A program made the translations under genes and the position numbers. The notes below the pieces were generated by a model that ran no database searches, was not told where the DNA came from, and was given only the letters and a program-made list of their open reading frames with translations. Positions 12,629-24,256 of a DNA stretch of 64,000 bases are shown here, piece after piece; position 1 is the first letter of the stretch, and the number at the start of each line of letters is the position of its first letter. This DNA is from Sarocladium kiliense (lineage: Eukaryota > Ascomycota > Sordariomycetes > Hypocreales > Sarocladiaceae): assembly GCA_030734395.1 (NCBI GenBank), contig JAUZTG010000020.1, positions 682,001-746,000 on the forward strand, written 5' to 3'.

Positions 12629-15156
12629 CTTCGATAAGTCCGAGCGATACGAGCGCAGTGTCTGCTGCTTCAACGGCTCAGAAAGGTGACCAAGATCCGA
12701 CTATGACTACAGGCCCAGCTTCTCCTAGTCCCGGATGGGTCTTTCGAGACTAGTCTGTCGCTTCACCTCGCTGCTCAATGGCTTACGGTTGCTCTCTTCA
12801 TCGTTTCTTAACGATTCTATGCATTTTGTTTTCATATGGTACTTCTTTCACAATTTTTCCAAACGTACTTTTCGAATTTCGTTCCGGGTCTTCCCTGCAA
12901 CTCTTTGAGAGACGGGTCCTCCGGCGAGCAGCGTAAGAAGAGCATGGAGTAAGATCGGCAATGCACACTGGCTGGACTGGAGCATAGCATGGAAAGATTT
13001 GGCGTTCGGCAAGGAAAATGACGAGGGACGATTTCCAAAGGCTGAACAGATCATGAACCAACACGTGTGGAGGCTACACTTGCTGAATCTGGCGCATTGG
13101 AAGAACTACATTAGATGGATTGAACTGTTCAACTTGCATGTTACTACGCTTGGCTATATCCTTGAACAATGTGGATCAATGGGATATTCTCTCTTGACCT
13201 AGTTCAATCACATGGCAGCTTGATGGCCGATGCTCAAGTGTGCAATAGCATGGCATGGGTCTAAATTTCCGGAAACTGAAGAGAAGGCAACAGATAATGA
13301 CGATCAAATGATAATTTCCCAGGATGTTTGCGCGCTCGAGTTTCACGAAGACGGTTGAGCACCAACACAGTGCCGAATTGCTGTTCGTACGCAGACAGTA
13401 CATCCTTCAGTCTTTTGTGGCAGCCCACGCCGCACGGTGGTCGCGACACATAAGATTTCCCATGTAAGATCCCTGATGCCTGTCTGCATCTCTCAGTTTG
13501 GACCTTGCTTACGGAGATCCTATTCTCCCAGAGTGGCGATAGAGGAGCCAAACACAGCAAGGGGGAAATCTGATGCACCGAATTGGGCATGCATGAACTG
13601 ACTCTTTACTCATACTTTCATCGACCAACCCACACTTGCGCGGATGCTCAGCTCGGCTTGATCCGCGTGTAAAGGCACTAATCGCCAGCCACCTTCACAG
13701 TCTCATTTTGCTTCTTTCCCCTCAAGTGACAGGGAAAGCTCTGGGACGAGATAGAGACGACGTAGAGCGGCGCAGGACCCAAGACATGGATGTCTTGCCT
13801 AATTTTGATATATTTGTTTTACGCATGTCTGCCACATTTACAAATTGGGTATAGCTGGGGGGAAGTTTGTTCGACTCTGGGCTGTTGATGTCTTGGCTTT
13901 ACTTTGGGTGAGACTTGGAGTTTCGATAAGAATAGACGTCAGACGTTGAGGACTGGCTGATTGGAGGATGGCTTCATTGGGGGCCAGGCGTTGGTGTGTC
14001 TGTCCCTGCATGGGCCTTATGCAAGTGCGTTAATAGCAGCACGCAGAGCCGCAGCTCACCGGCTTTGGGCTCTCGAGCGTGAACATACGCCCTCTGCGTG
14101 CCTGAAAGCCAAGCACACAAACATGTCCAATGCGCAGCTTGACTTGACTTGACGGGTCTGTACACGACACGCACTTCGGTACGTGGCTATATCAGTCGAC
14201 GGCTTCCCGCAGATTCACGCTCGTTTTGAGCAAGTGACAACCTCGTATACGCGTTTCGGTGATGCGTTGTCTTTCACATGTGACCGAGAGGAAGAATATC
14301 CGGCGGTCTGCGGGCGTCTACATACATGCGTGTTCCCTTGATTGATCATTGCCTAGAGGTGTCAAGAGGTGGGCCTAGGGAGAGACTTGGGCGGTACCTT
14401 ATCCCGCGGAAGACGGGAGCCCGATGCAGGTGCCCGAAATGAGAGGAATGTTCCAGACACGAGATACCTCATTTCCAAATATCCAATGAATTTTCGAGGT
14501 TGAATTAGCTCAGACTAGGGGGGGGTCAAATTCGGTGAAAGATGGGTCTCAACCGATGTACCAATGCGAGGCTGAGACGCGCTCCTGCAGCAGGGCAACT
14601 GCGTTTCCTTCGTCTACTGACGTGAGAGGGCTCGCGTATCCATACCTGATGTTCCTAGCCAAGAAGAAGAAGAGAGCGGGGGGAAGAGGAGTCCGAAGGC
14701 GAGGAGCGGATGGCTGCAGCGAAGACTCTCACCGCTTTGTCGAAGCGCAGGACACGACCCGATAATGCAGGCAGGGGGGGCAGTGAATTTCTGTCGAGGT
14801 GTCCTTGTCGACCGATATTCGCCTCGACGAAAGCTGTGCGGCGCCTGCAAGTTTGGGTTACGCAACCTCCAACGAGATGAGAGGAGGGGGGAAGGTTGGA
14901 GAAGAATGCAACGCAATGGTGACGCGGAAGAAGTCTCACAGCCGATAGTTTTCGGTTATTGTGGTTGACTGATTCGTATTGCATGCTGCTGTCGCGGAGG
15001 AGAAGGTCGGCTCCGGCTCGTTCGGTGAGACAGCCTGGGATCTGCATTCGGAGCCGGGTCTACTGCAGCATCGACTCCGGTGCTCTCTGCACTAGAGCTG
15101 ACACCAATGACCAACAGGTCCTCAGAGGTGACCTGAGCTAGAAAACAGGTCTATAC
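12629..15156. other. Convergent intergenic region
   Basis: Lies between the 3' ends of the VIB-1-like gene (plus) and the folate gene (minus). About 2.5 kb; no ORF with recognisable features, no tRNA or repeat beyond a run of eight G at about 14519-14526. Confidence 0.5.
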
Positions 15157-16863
15157 TCACACCCGCCAAATGGCATCGGCCATCTTAGCCACCAAGCTCA
15201 TCTCTTGCACGTCATGCACCCTCACCACATCTGCACCCCCTTGCACCGCCGCAGTAACTGCCGCTGCAGTTCCCCAAGTCCTCTCCCTAGGCTCATCAAC
15301 GCCGGTCGCCCGCCCAACAAATCTCTTCCGGCTCGGTCCCCATAGCCATGGCAGGCCCTCCAGCCCAGGCCATCTTCGTAGCTCGGCGGCATCACGTAGA
15401 AGTTCAAGGTTTTGATCGTGATCTTTGGCGAATCCTAGTCCGGGGTCCAAAACGATGCGCCATCGTCGGATACCAGCTTCTTCAGCGTCGCGGACTCGAG
15501 AAAGGAGCTCGGAAGCGACAGTGGGGAGGAGGCCGTCAGGGGCGTAGGAGGTGAGTGAGTTCATGGAAAGGGGGTCGCCACGCATGTGCATTAGGCAGAT
15601 AGTTTTCCCAAGACGAGCGACGGTGGAAAGCATGTCTGAGTCGAGGGTTCCGGCAGACACGTCGTTGATCATATCGGCTCCGGCAACGATAGCCTGCTCG
15701 GCGACGGAGGCGCGGTAGGTGTCTATACTGATAGTGACGTCTCCACCGTTAGGCATTGAGCGAATGAGCTCGATGGCAGGTAAAATTCGAGAGAGCTCCT
15801 CGTCTCCAGAAATCTGTTCTCGACCAGGAGCTGTAGACTGTCCGCCGATATCGATGATAGAGGCGCCACTGGACAGAATGTTCTCTAGGGTGGCGCGGAG
15901 GCTGGCAGAGGTATTGACGCCGCCATCGGAGAAAGAGTCAGGTGTGAGGTTGAGGATGGCCATGATGTTGGTCTTGCGATGGGGAGTCAGAGGAGTGAGT
16001 GACAGGCTGGTTGAGACAGGTGTGAACGACGATAAAGGCTCTCCGAGTGGCAGGTCGTTGAGGTGGTCCTGGATGAGTGTCCACGGTTTGCTTGTATCTA
16101 GGGGTTGTGATGGGATGAGTCTAGGTTAACGTTAGTTTGCGATGCCTTTCGTGGAGTTGGTTCTCACATACTCTGCCAACGGCCTCAAGACAAATTCTCG
16201 CTCTTTGATACCTATGTGAGGAATCTGGAGACGCTCATGGTTGACCTTCTCACCCTCGTAGAGCAAGATGTCAAGGTCGATATTCCTTGGGCCCTTGTCG
16301 ATGACCTTCTTACGACCCATATCGTTCTCTATGCCTTGGAGGACATCCAGAAGTTCCAGAGGTTCCAAGTCTGTCTCAACCTGTCGTTCATATCAGTTCT
16401 GTCTTCCCATTCTGAATCGGGCCTGACAGGAAGGTTGAAAGCATACCTCACAAGCCCCGTTCAGGAACCGATCCTGATCCACAACATACATCGGCTCCGT
16501 CTCCCACAGACTACTTGTCCTCTTGACTCTCACCCCACGCGCATCCATCTCTCGACACGCTCTCTCGATCTCAGCCACGCGGTCCCCAAGATTACTCCCC
16601 AGCGCGACATAGGCGGTCCTCTTTCTGCGCGGCTGCGCAGCTGCGGCACTGCAAGCACATGCGTACGTACGCGTCGCCGTTACATGATTCGAAGTGAGTC
16701 TTGAGCTCCTGCAGGTGAGTCTTGGACGTGCCGAAGGATGAAGCCGCCACTGGCGCGTGGTCGTGGCAAAGGAGCAAATGGATGCTGAACTTGACGTGAG
16801 GCGAGATTGGCGTGCGAGTGTATTTGCGCCCGGCCTTGCGAGCGTCCTCATAGACGACGCCAT
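15157..16863 (-). CDS. fol1: Bifunctional HPPK-dihydropteroate synthase, mitochondrial type
   Basis: Folate biosynthesis enzyme: 6-hydroxymethyl-dihydropterin pyrophosphokinase (HPPK) followed by dihydropteroate synthase (DHPS, the sulfonamide target). Exons 16863-16447, 16380-16172 and 16120-15157 join in frame to 529 residues. Residues 1 to about 85 are rich in Arg, Ser and Ala with few acidic residues, a likely mitochondrial presequence. HPPK shows YVALGSNLGDR, SSLWETEPMYVVDQDRFLNG and the signature KGPRNIDLDILLYEG. DHPS begins with MAILNLTPDSFSDGG and shows DIGGQSTAPGRE, DMINDVSAG, RKRFVGRATG and a terminal VRVHDVQEM, so the active-site blocks are present. Unlike yeast Fol1, no dihydroneopterin aldolase domain precedes HPPK; there is no room for one between the presequence and the kinase. 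The aldolase must be encoded elsewhere. Confidence is high for both domains and the splice model. Confidence 0.93.
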
Positions 16864-17609
16864 GTTTCTGGTGCTTTTGGCAACTCTAATTTGGCGTTCT
16901 GCGTAGAGCCAATCCTCCGCTTCTGATGGTTCAAGGTTGGGATGATGTTGAAATTGTCGTTGGATTCCGGCGATGGAGGAAGTGGGGCCATGCCGCTTGT
17001 TCCTGCGTCGAGGCCGCTACTCATCGGCCTAAGCGCATCGAAAATAGTGAACGAAGCACGAACGGGATGTCTCCAATTATAACGTCACAACACAGGGTGA
17101 TTCTTCGACGAGAGTGAGTAAATTTTGCTAAATATCTACCAGGTGGCTATTTTCGGCTGTTCATGCTCTGTATCCAGCCCATTATCTCCGGATTCCAGCA
17201 TGTCCTGCACCAAGTCTGTGATATCAGGTTGCTTTGGTATGTCTCAAGTTCATATAGATAGCTAGCAATTGCTGTGCCAGATTGAAACGTATTTCCATTG
17301 ATGGCTCATATACAAGAAGATGGTCGAAGCCTTGTCAATGCCCGCGCTCCTGCGTCGGCGTTTACAACACATCCTCCCAAGTTGTCTTCTGAATGCCTTC
17401 ACGATCTCCTCTCACCATCTTCTGCCGGCGACTCCTTTCACCAGGCCGGATGAGTATTCGGGAGGCTCTCCTGAGCGCGCGGTGTCGCACGAACCTCAGA
17501 GATAGTGCGCCGTTGCACAGTGCTGTTCGACCTTTTACTCCCCTCCCGCCTCCTCCAACTTCTGGGAGCTTTCGTCCCCACCCGCTTTCACTTGTCATCC
17601 TTCAAGTTC
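16864..17609. other. Intergenic between fol1 and the homeobox gene
   Basis: Upstream region of fol1 and 3' flank of the transcription factor gene; both are minus-strand. No further gene seen. Another 3' exon of the transcription factor cannot be excluded. Confidence 0.45.
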
Positions 17610-19412
17610 TCAGGTCATCATGGATCCTTCTCCATCCTTCCCAATCTTCTCAATACCTGCATCTCCTGACCAATTTGCCATTGTCAGTCCCGACCGGAAA
17701 TGTGCGGCGATGTGCTGCGCCCTCATCTTCCAGCTATCCATCTTCAGGCCACAGAATCCGCATCGACTGCGCACCGCGTCATTGCTCTTCTGCATCTGAC
17801 CCAAGTCCAGTGCCCAGCCATCCCATCGCTTGCACCCGTGGAACTTCTGGAGGTGTTGCCACAGATGATCCTTGCGCGCAAATGACCGCTCCGAGACAGG
17901 TCTTTCTGCGCAAGATTCGAATTCGTGCGTCCGCAAGTGATCAGACGAAGGATTGTCAACTCCGCAATAGGCGCACGAAGGCTGAGCACGGTCAACGCGC
18001 CAGGTGAGATGCGGCTGATTCAAATCACTGTTGAGAGAGCAGATCCATGTATCGAGTTCCGGCAGATGAATCGTACGTTCGTGACGAACCCAATCTGATT
18101 TCTTCTTGAATGTGCGCTTACAAAAAGTACAATGAAGAAAGCCCCCATTGGTGATGTTAGGAACCATCTTGCCAGAGTGGCTTGCCTCCCCCGAGCTGTA
18201 GCCGTCTGCTGGGGAGATCAGCCCAAATACCTCAGTCGACTTATGAGAAAATGCTGCTGAAGAGCCAGAGTTGGAGGAACCGTCGAGCCAGGTATAGTTC
18301 GTGTTGCCGTTATATGATGAGGCTTGGCTGACTGAACCAGAAGAGAGCTCTCGGACCTCCCCAGTACCGAACGCCGCCGTGAAGGGATCATCGCTACCGC
18401 GTGTTCCTGGTGTTTTCAGACCATCTAGAGCGCTTTGCAGCGCTGTTGGGTCAACAGCCTCTTGATCGGGCGGCGAGTTGCGCCATCGCTCCAGGGGGCT
18501 CAGCTCTGATGGCGAACTCTGTGGCATAGGGGACCCTTGGGGGAAATAGCTAGGCTTGGTCACTGCACGCATCGATTGCCGTTGACGACGACGGGCATTG
18601 GTAAACCAGTTCGTGACCTGAATCCTAGTAAGACCAGACTCGGTAGCCAGCTGCGCCTTTTCGTCATCAGTCGGGTACGGATGTTCTTGATGGCGGGCAA
18701 ACCAGTTCCTCAGTGAGCGGGTGCGCTTTACCATCCGCGCTGAGGTCCTCTTCGCCGAGAACTTCGGAAGGTCGGGGGCTTGCTGAAACTGGATCGCTGG
18801 CATTTCATCATCTTCTTCCTCGTCAGGTGGTGATAGTTGGGATTGCGGTTGCGTCTGCGGTTGTTGTAATAATGGGGCGCTTCCTATCAGCGTGGCTCCA
18901 TCCTCCTCGCTTACACCGTGGAGTTGGCCGATAACGGGTGCAGATGTCTCGAAAGCTGAGTGATGACGCTTTGCTCGTTCAGCGAGACTGCACTGGCGGA
19001 ATAGCGCAACGCAGCTGGAGCAAGAGGTGACAGGGTTGGGATTCGCTTCTGTTGTTTGCAGCATGAAGCATTGGAGACGCATCCGACGACAATAGTCGCA
19101 GGGCTCAGGGGGCCGCCAACCGCCACTGCTCATGAAAAATGCCTCCAGAGACAGGTTCGAAGGATCGAGGGTAGGGCCGGCTGTTGCATGCTGGGCGGGG
19201 AGGTATGGCTGATGACGAGAGATCTCAGAATCGCCTGAATACGGTTCCTGATGATTTGGAGCGTTCGTGAGGGGTTGTGAGAAAGATTGTGCGAAGGACT
19301 GATCATTGACATTGATCCCATCCTGGGTGAGAGGGAAGCCAGAGCCTGCATCGAAGAAGCTCGGGTCGGTGAACTGAGGAAGCTGGCCGTCATTCGGCCA
19401 TTCGGCCATCAT
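17610..19412 (-). CDS. Transcription factor with Zn2Cys6-like cluster, TALE homeodomain and C2H2 fingers
   Basis: Single-exon ORF of 600 residues starting MMAEWPNDG. Three putative DNA-binding modules are visible. First, residues 105-141 hold six cysteines spaced C-x2-C-x6-C-x15-C-x2-C-x6-C, the Zn2Cys6 pattern with a long central loop. Second, about residues 220-279 form a TALE/KN homeodomain (LRNWFARHQEHPYPTDDEK, then QVTNWFTNARRRQRQ). Third, a C2H2 finger uses C428, C431, H444 and H449 (CTFCKRTFKKKSDWVRHERTIH); further C/H pairs occur at C480/C483/H496/C501 and C551/C554/H567/H571. Gln- and acid-rich stretches (PQTQPQSQ, DEEEDDE) lie between the first two modules. The homeodomain plus C2H2 combination is a known fungal class linked to development; the target genes here are unknown. 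The C-terminus (GEGSMMT) may be shorter than the true protein if a 3' intron was missed. Confidence 0.87.
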   Translation of the reverse strand: MMAEWPNDGQLPQFTDPSFFDAGSGFPLTQDGINVNDQSFAQSFSQPLTNAPNHQEPYSGDSEISRHQPYLPAQHATAGPTLDPSNLSLEAFFMSSGGWRPPEPCDYCRRMRLQCFMLQTTEANPNPVTSCSSCVALFRQCSLAERAKRHHSAFETSAPVIGQLHGVSEEDGATLIGSAPLLQQPQTQPQSQLSPPDEEEDDEMPAIQFQQAPDLPKFSAKRTSARMVKRTRSLRNWFARHQEHPYPTDDEKAQLATESGLTRIQVTNWFTNARRRQRQSMRAVTKPSYFPQGSPMPQSSPSELSPLERWRNSPPDQEAVDPTALQSALDGLKTPGTRGSDDPFTAAFGTGEVRELSSGSVSQASSYNGNTNYTWLDGSSNSGSSAAFSHKSTEVFGLISPADGYSSGEASHSGKMVPNITNGGFLHCTFCKRTFKKKSDWVRHERTIHLPELDTWICSLNSDLNQPHLTWRVDRAQPSCAYCGVDNPSSDHLRTHEFESCAERPVSERSFARKDHLWQHLQKFHGCKRWDGWALDLGQMQKSNDAVRSRCGFCGLKMDSWKMRAQHIAAHFRSGLTMANWSGDAGIEKIGKDGEGSMMT

Positions 19413-21946
19413 GAGCCGTGGTGAGGGACTCTGACAGCCTGGTTGAAAGATACTTGATCAGGTGGTAGTTTATGAGAGGCGGAAAGGGAAGCAGAGTCAG
19501 TTTGGTGCTGTTTCGTGGTGCTGATACTGTAAGAGGCAGCTGATCTGAGGGGAGTCCCGATGGTTACGGGGATGGAGTGAGGTCGGTGGTGGACACCCCG
19601 AGCACTCTAGTTTCACGGCTGAAGAGGGGCCGAAGAATGCGGCGCAGACAGGAGGACCCGGGATGGGGTGAAGAAGGTAGCGAAGCGCCTGCAAGGGTGT
19701 ATATGGCCGGTGAGGTGAAAGATAAGACTGGGTCTGGTGAGGTTAAGGAGGGCCGGGCCGTCGAGCTGTAGCGAGACCCTAGGTCCTTGAACAGACCGTG
19801 ATGACTCAGTGTGAAATGGAAGCGAAAGCCAAATCTGCGTTCCCCCCGATCAATAGTTACAGTTGGGGTGAGGTGGGTTGATGTGAGATGAACGATTGAG
19901 TGAGTGAGTGAAACAAAACCGGCTGAGTCTGTCAGAGGCTGTCCAGCCATCAATTGGCGAGCCGGACTCGGAATGGCTCGATGTAGAAAGGGCTCAGCTG
20001 GAGCCCGGTGAGGGGCAGGAGCTTCCAGAAGCGGGGTAGGCGAGGGTTAGGGTGTGGTTGGGGTTGTCTGTCACTGAAGTGGGCATGATGGTTCCAGCCG
20101 TTGCATTCTCTTATCATTTCAGGAGACTCTCAGCAGGCAGCGGATTGACTCTGTTCTAGCCGAATATCCTGAAGAGAGCGGGTGCATACCGAAGCGAAGA
20201 CCTGTCAATACATGCACCTGATCCTGTCCACGGCAACCCCCAGCGCTGATCCGTCTCTCGCCGAGCAACTTTGCCTCACCTCTCCTCTGCCCTGCCATGC
20301 AACCACACTGCTTGCCTCCGTTGAAGAGAATGAGGGGAAGATAAGTCGCATCTAACCATGCAAATATCAAGCCATCCCATACTTGTCAAATCATTCGGCC
20401 GATACCCTGCACATACAGACCACTAGTCCGGCATGGCGTCAATGCAGCCCATCGGTATTTGCTGTGGGGATCTTGAGACGGCATCGGATGCTTCCTCCCT
20501 CACCTTCTGATATCTTATCACTTGACAGCGGCGCATTATCTCAACGGGGTACTCGTCGCTCGGTTCCGGTATCGGCAATGCTGAAGAAGAAGAAAACCAC
20601 ATAAGGTACATCATTGTAAGCACCACAGTCAGCATACTACACGACACTATTCGCCTCTCTGCTTAGCCAGATTCTCGTCATCAGGGTATACGCGACGCGC
20701 ACCAATTCACAAAGCTGACCCATCAACGACTCCCTCGTCACATCACACCTCTGGCAACGCAAAAAAACGGGGGGTGCCATGTCATCCAGTGTCCAGAACT
20801 TCAGGCCAACACCAACCACGCCACCATGCGTGCCTCCTCCATGCTCCGCGCATGCACAGGCTTCAAACTTGGCTTTGGGGAGCGAGGGTGGGAGGAGTGG
20901 GTTAGTCTAAGAAGGGTGGTCTGTGGTCTCCCATGATGGAAACGTGCTCGTCCTGATGCCACCTCACCTCGTCTCTCTTATGTCTTGTCCCTTCGCTAAT
21001 TGTCTTAGCTCCTTTAGCCTCGCTTCTACTATAGTTGTCTCTGTGCTTTCGATGCAGACTGGAGTGATGGTCCGAGACTTGCGTTGCTCGTCCAGAGTCG
21101 TATACGACGGACTTCGGTGTCCGGGCTAAGCATGTTACGTATTGTAAATCATGCAATTTCTAAAGAATCCCACTCGGCACTTCGCCGGAGTCCTTCATCT
21201 GTTCACAATGGGTCTCAGCGACGCTCAAGGCGTCATCGAGAACCTGGTCTTGTTATCAGAGGGCGTCCTCAATATGCTGTACCACGACAGTCGTTCTCAC
21301 CGCACGCCCTCCATTTCGAGCAAAGCTCATGATGCAAGTCCGGGAATCGAGGACCCTTTTAGCACTAACCAGTAGTAAGTTGCTTTAGGATTAGCAGTGC
21401 TAGTATCAGAGGGGAATTCACTTCGGCACAAACCCGCTCTCGGCGCGGAGGGGCATCGGTCGGTGGCGGGCGGCTCTCACGCCCCTCCACTCTCGTCCAC
21501 TGCCCAGATGCCTGTGTCCAGTGCCCCCCAGTTGTCAGAGGGCGCTGGCGCCATTCGCCATCGTCGCCTTCTTTGAACATCTTGAAAATTCTATTACAAG
21601 CCGTTGAATTGCGCCCCTTTGCCATTTGTATACCTTTCTTGTACGAGCTCCCGTTTTCTCAATTGTTGTTGGTAGTTTCCGACAAATCCCTTGCTTGCTT
21701 TGCTTTTACAAGCGGCCAGTTACGGTAACAACACCTGATGTGAATAGGTGCATTAGCCATATAAATGGTGAGCCTTCAGGAACAACCCCTGCAAAGCCTC
21801 AACGTCGAGAAAGGTATCAATACTTCCAGGATCTAACGGCTCGAAGGCAAGCTCCTCGGATTGCTCTTGCTACAAGGCTGTCTGGATTCCTCGTCTTTGG
21901 ATCTTTTTTCTTTTCGTCCAACTGAACAGATCACTGTCCGGAAGGG
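19413..21946. other. Divergent intergenic region
   Basis: Between the start of the homeobox gene (minus) and the PLP/M20 fusion gene (plus), about 2.5 kb. It must hold both promoters. Scattered short ORFs lack domain features. No repeat or RNA gene was recognised. Confidence 0.45.
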
Positions 21947-24256
21947 ATGGCTGTGAATCTGGTTGTCCCTCGTCGGGCTGTTTACTTCAATCCAGAGGCC
22001 CGGAACTGGCATTCAAGTCCATCTGGAGAACTTGAAGATGCCTACCATTTCCACCAGACCATGCCTGGCTATACACAGACAGACCTGATACCTCTTGACG
22101 ATGTCGCTGAAGAGCTTGGTCTAGGGAACGTATACGTTAAGCATGAAGGGAACCGCCTTGGTCTACCATCGTTCAAGATCCTGGGTGCATCTTGGGGAAC
22201 TTACCGTGCGGTCACCATGGCCTACGGGCTGCAGCCAGATGCAGACATTCCTACGATCCGAGCGGCTACAGCCTCATCAACAACATCCCTCTTCGCTGCA
22301 ACAGACGGCAATCACGGCCGGGCTGTTGCCAGACTGGGCAAGATGTTTGGTATGCCTGCCAAGATCTTTGTCCCTGCGAACATGGATGCCAACACCATCG
22401 CCGATATCAAGAGCGAAGGCGCAGAGGTCATAAACACTGGCAAGTCATATGACGATGCAATCCTCGAGGCAGCAAGAGGCTCAGATACTGAGAAGGGAAT
22501 TTTAATCCAAGACTGTGGCTTTGATGGGTATCAGCAACTCCCCGAGGTGAGATATTGAAACAGAACTTGAAACAAAGAATGATGTAGCTCACAAGGTATC
22601 CAGTGGATTGTGGACGGATATTCGACCTGCCTGCGAGAGATTGACATGCAACTTGGCAACAAGGTTGCCGATCTTGTCATCGTGCCTGTTGGAGTTGGCT
22701 CACTGGCTCAAGCCGTTGTCACTCATTACAGACGTCAAGGCAGTCCAACTACCGTCATGACCGTTGAGCCTGACACAGCAGCATGTTTGTGGAAGAGCTT
22801 GCAGAAAGGAGAGAGTATATCCATAAGAACAATACCGACAATCATGAATGGACTGGACTGCGGCACAGTCTCGACTACCTCATGGCCAATACTGAAGGCC
22901 GGGACCGGAGCGAGCGTCACAATATCAGATCGGGAGGCGCACGAAGCCCTTGTCGACTTCGACAGCTGGGGAGTGCAGACCGGCCCGTGCGGTGCAGCAG
23001 GGTTAGCCGGCCTGCGTCGACTTGCTGAGGATGATAGGGAGACTCTGAAGCTGGACAAGAACTCTGTCGTTGTGCTTCTCAGTACAGAGGCAGCTCGCCC
23101 ATACAGGATCCCAAAGGAAGTTCGGATCGATGATGCCGGCCAACTGACCGAGCAGCTCACAAACATTATGTCCTACAGCTCACGATCCGGCAAACACGAA
23201 CGACCAGTGGAGACAAGTATCGCTGAATACGTGATGGCGTGGCTGGAGCATCGCGATATCGAATGTCACTGGCTCGAAACTGTGACAGGTCGTCCCTCCG
23301 TCGTAGGTGTCGTTCGTGGAACAGGTGGCGGCAAGAGTCTCATGCTGAGTGCCAACCTCGATGTCAAGGCTTGGACCCAGACGCAGGGTGCAGGCCCAGA
23401 CAAAGCAAGACTACAAGGGAACAAGGTATATGGAGATGGGGCAGCAAACATGAAGGGAGGTCTCGCAGCCAACCTGCTAGCACTTGCGCGGGCGAAGACC
23501 TTCCAAGCACGTGGTGATATCATCCTGGTAGCAACAGCTGGAGGGCAAGGGGCGGACATTGGGGTTCAACAAGTCTTAGCAGCTGGTTGGCGTGCTGATG
23601 GTGCTGTCGTGACCAAAGCGACCAACGAAGATCTTGTCATCAAGAGCAAGGGCACGCTTAGCCTTGAGGTAGACGTCCACGGCGATTTGGATTCATTAGA
23701 CGGCCCCGAGACTGATCCAATCACTCAAGCAGCATACTTTCTCGTCGAACTTGACAAATACAGGCGGAAGAAGCCCGGATATGAGCTGGAAATGAGGAGT
23801 GGCGTGCAACGTGTGAGGCTGTTGGAGCTTACTGGCGCCTCATCCTCTTGTACTGTCGCTTTAGAGTGGGAGACGGTCCCTGGTGAAACAGCAGAGCTGG
23901 TAAAGAAAACGATTCAGGCGGTCCTCAGCAATCTCTCTCAAAGGAAGCCATCGTTTCGCTTCTCACTGCGTGTCACTTCGGCACATGATCCGTTTTCCAC
24001 GCCTGCATCGCATCCGTTCGTGTCCCTTGTCTCGGACGCCGTCGGGCGCACCTTGGGACGCTCTCCAGCTATTCGCGAAGACGTGGACTGGGCACATGGT
24101 GCAGCACTGGCCGAAGCCGGCATCACCCCGCTGGCATGGGGACCAATTGGAGCAGGTTCTGGGCTGTCTAAGTTGGGTGAAGATTGGGTTGATGTTGAAT
24201 CTGTGTCACGGATCGTCACTGGGTTGACGGCAATTGCAGAGGACTTTTGTGCTTGA
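21947..24256 (+). CDS. Diaminopropionate ammonia-lyase-like PLP enzyme fused to a metal-ligand-less M20 peptidase-like domain
   Basis: Exons 21947-22546 and 22604-24256 join in frame (QLPE/WIVDG) to 750 residues. Residues 1 to about 385 are a fold-type II PLP enzyme most like diaminopropionate ammonia-lyase, which converts 2,3-diaminopropionate to pyruvate and ammonia: the PLP lysine is K77 in LPSFKILGASW, followed by ATDGNHGRAVA and a phosphate-binding VPVGVGS. Residues about 400-750 resemble the M20 family (ArgE/DapE/aminoacylase). The expected metal-binding positions are substituted: the GHxD motif is SANLD (N at 451), the ADMKGG motif is ANMKGG (N at 482), the catalytic DEE region is AGGQG (512-516), and the terminal His context is GPIGAGSGLSK with no His. 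Only D453 is kept. So the lyase half looks competent while the peptidase half looks catalytically dead and may bind ligand or hold the oligomer. Substrate is unknown. It sits beside, and in the same direction as, a nitronate monooxygenase, 746 bp downstream. Confidence 0.85.
22547..22603 (+). other. Intron within the PLP/M20 fusion gene
   Basis: GTGAGATATTG..GGTATCCAG, 57 nt with in-frame stops; removal joins the two halves of the PLP domain, so the fusion does not depend on this junction. The boundary to the M20-like half lies deep inside the second exon. Confidence 0.85.

Noticed and set aside
14517..14528. Run of eight G as a possible structural element
   Set aside because: A single homopolymer without neighbouring G-runs or context; no basis for a functional claim.
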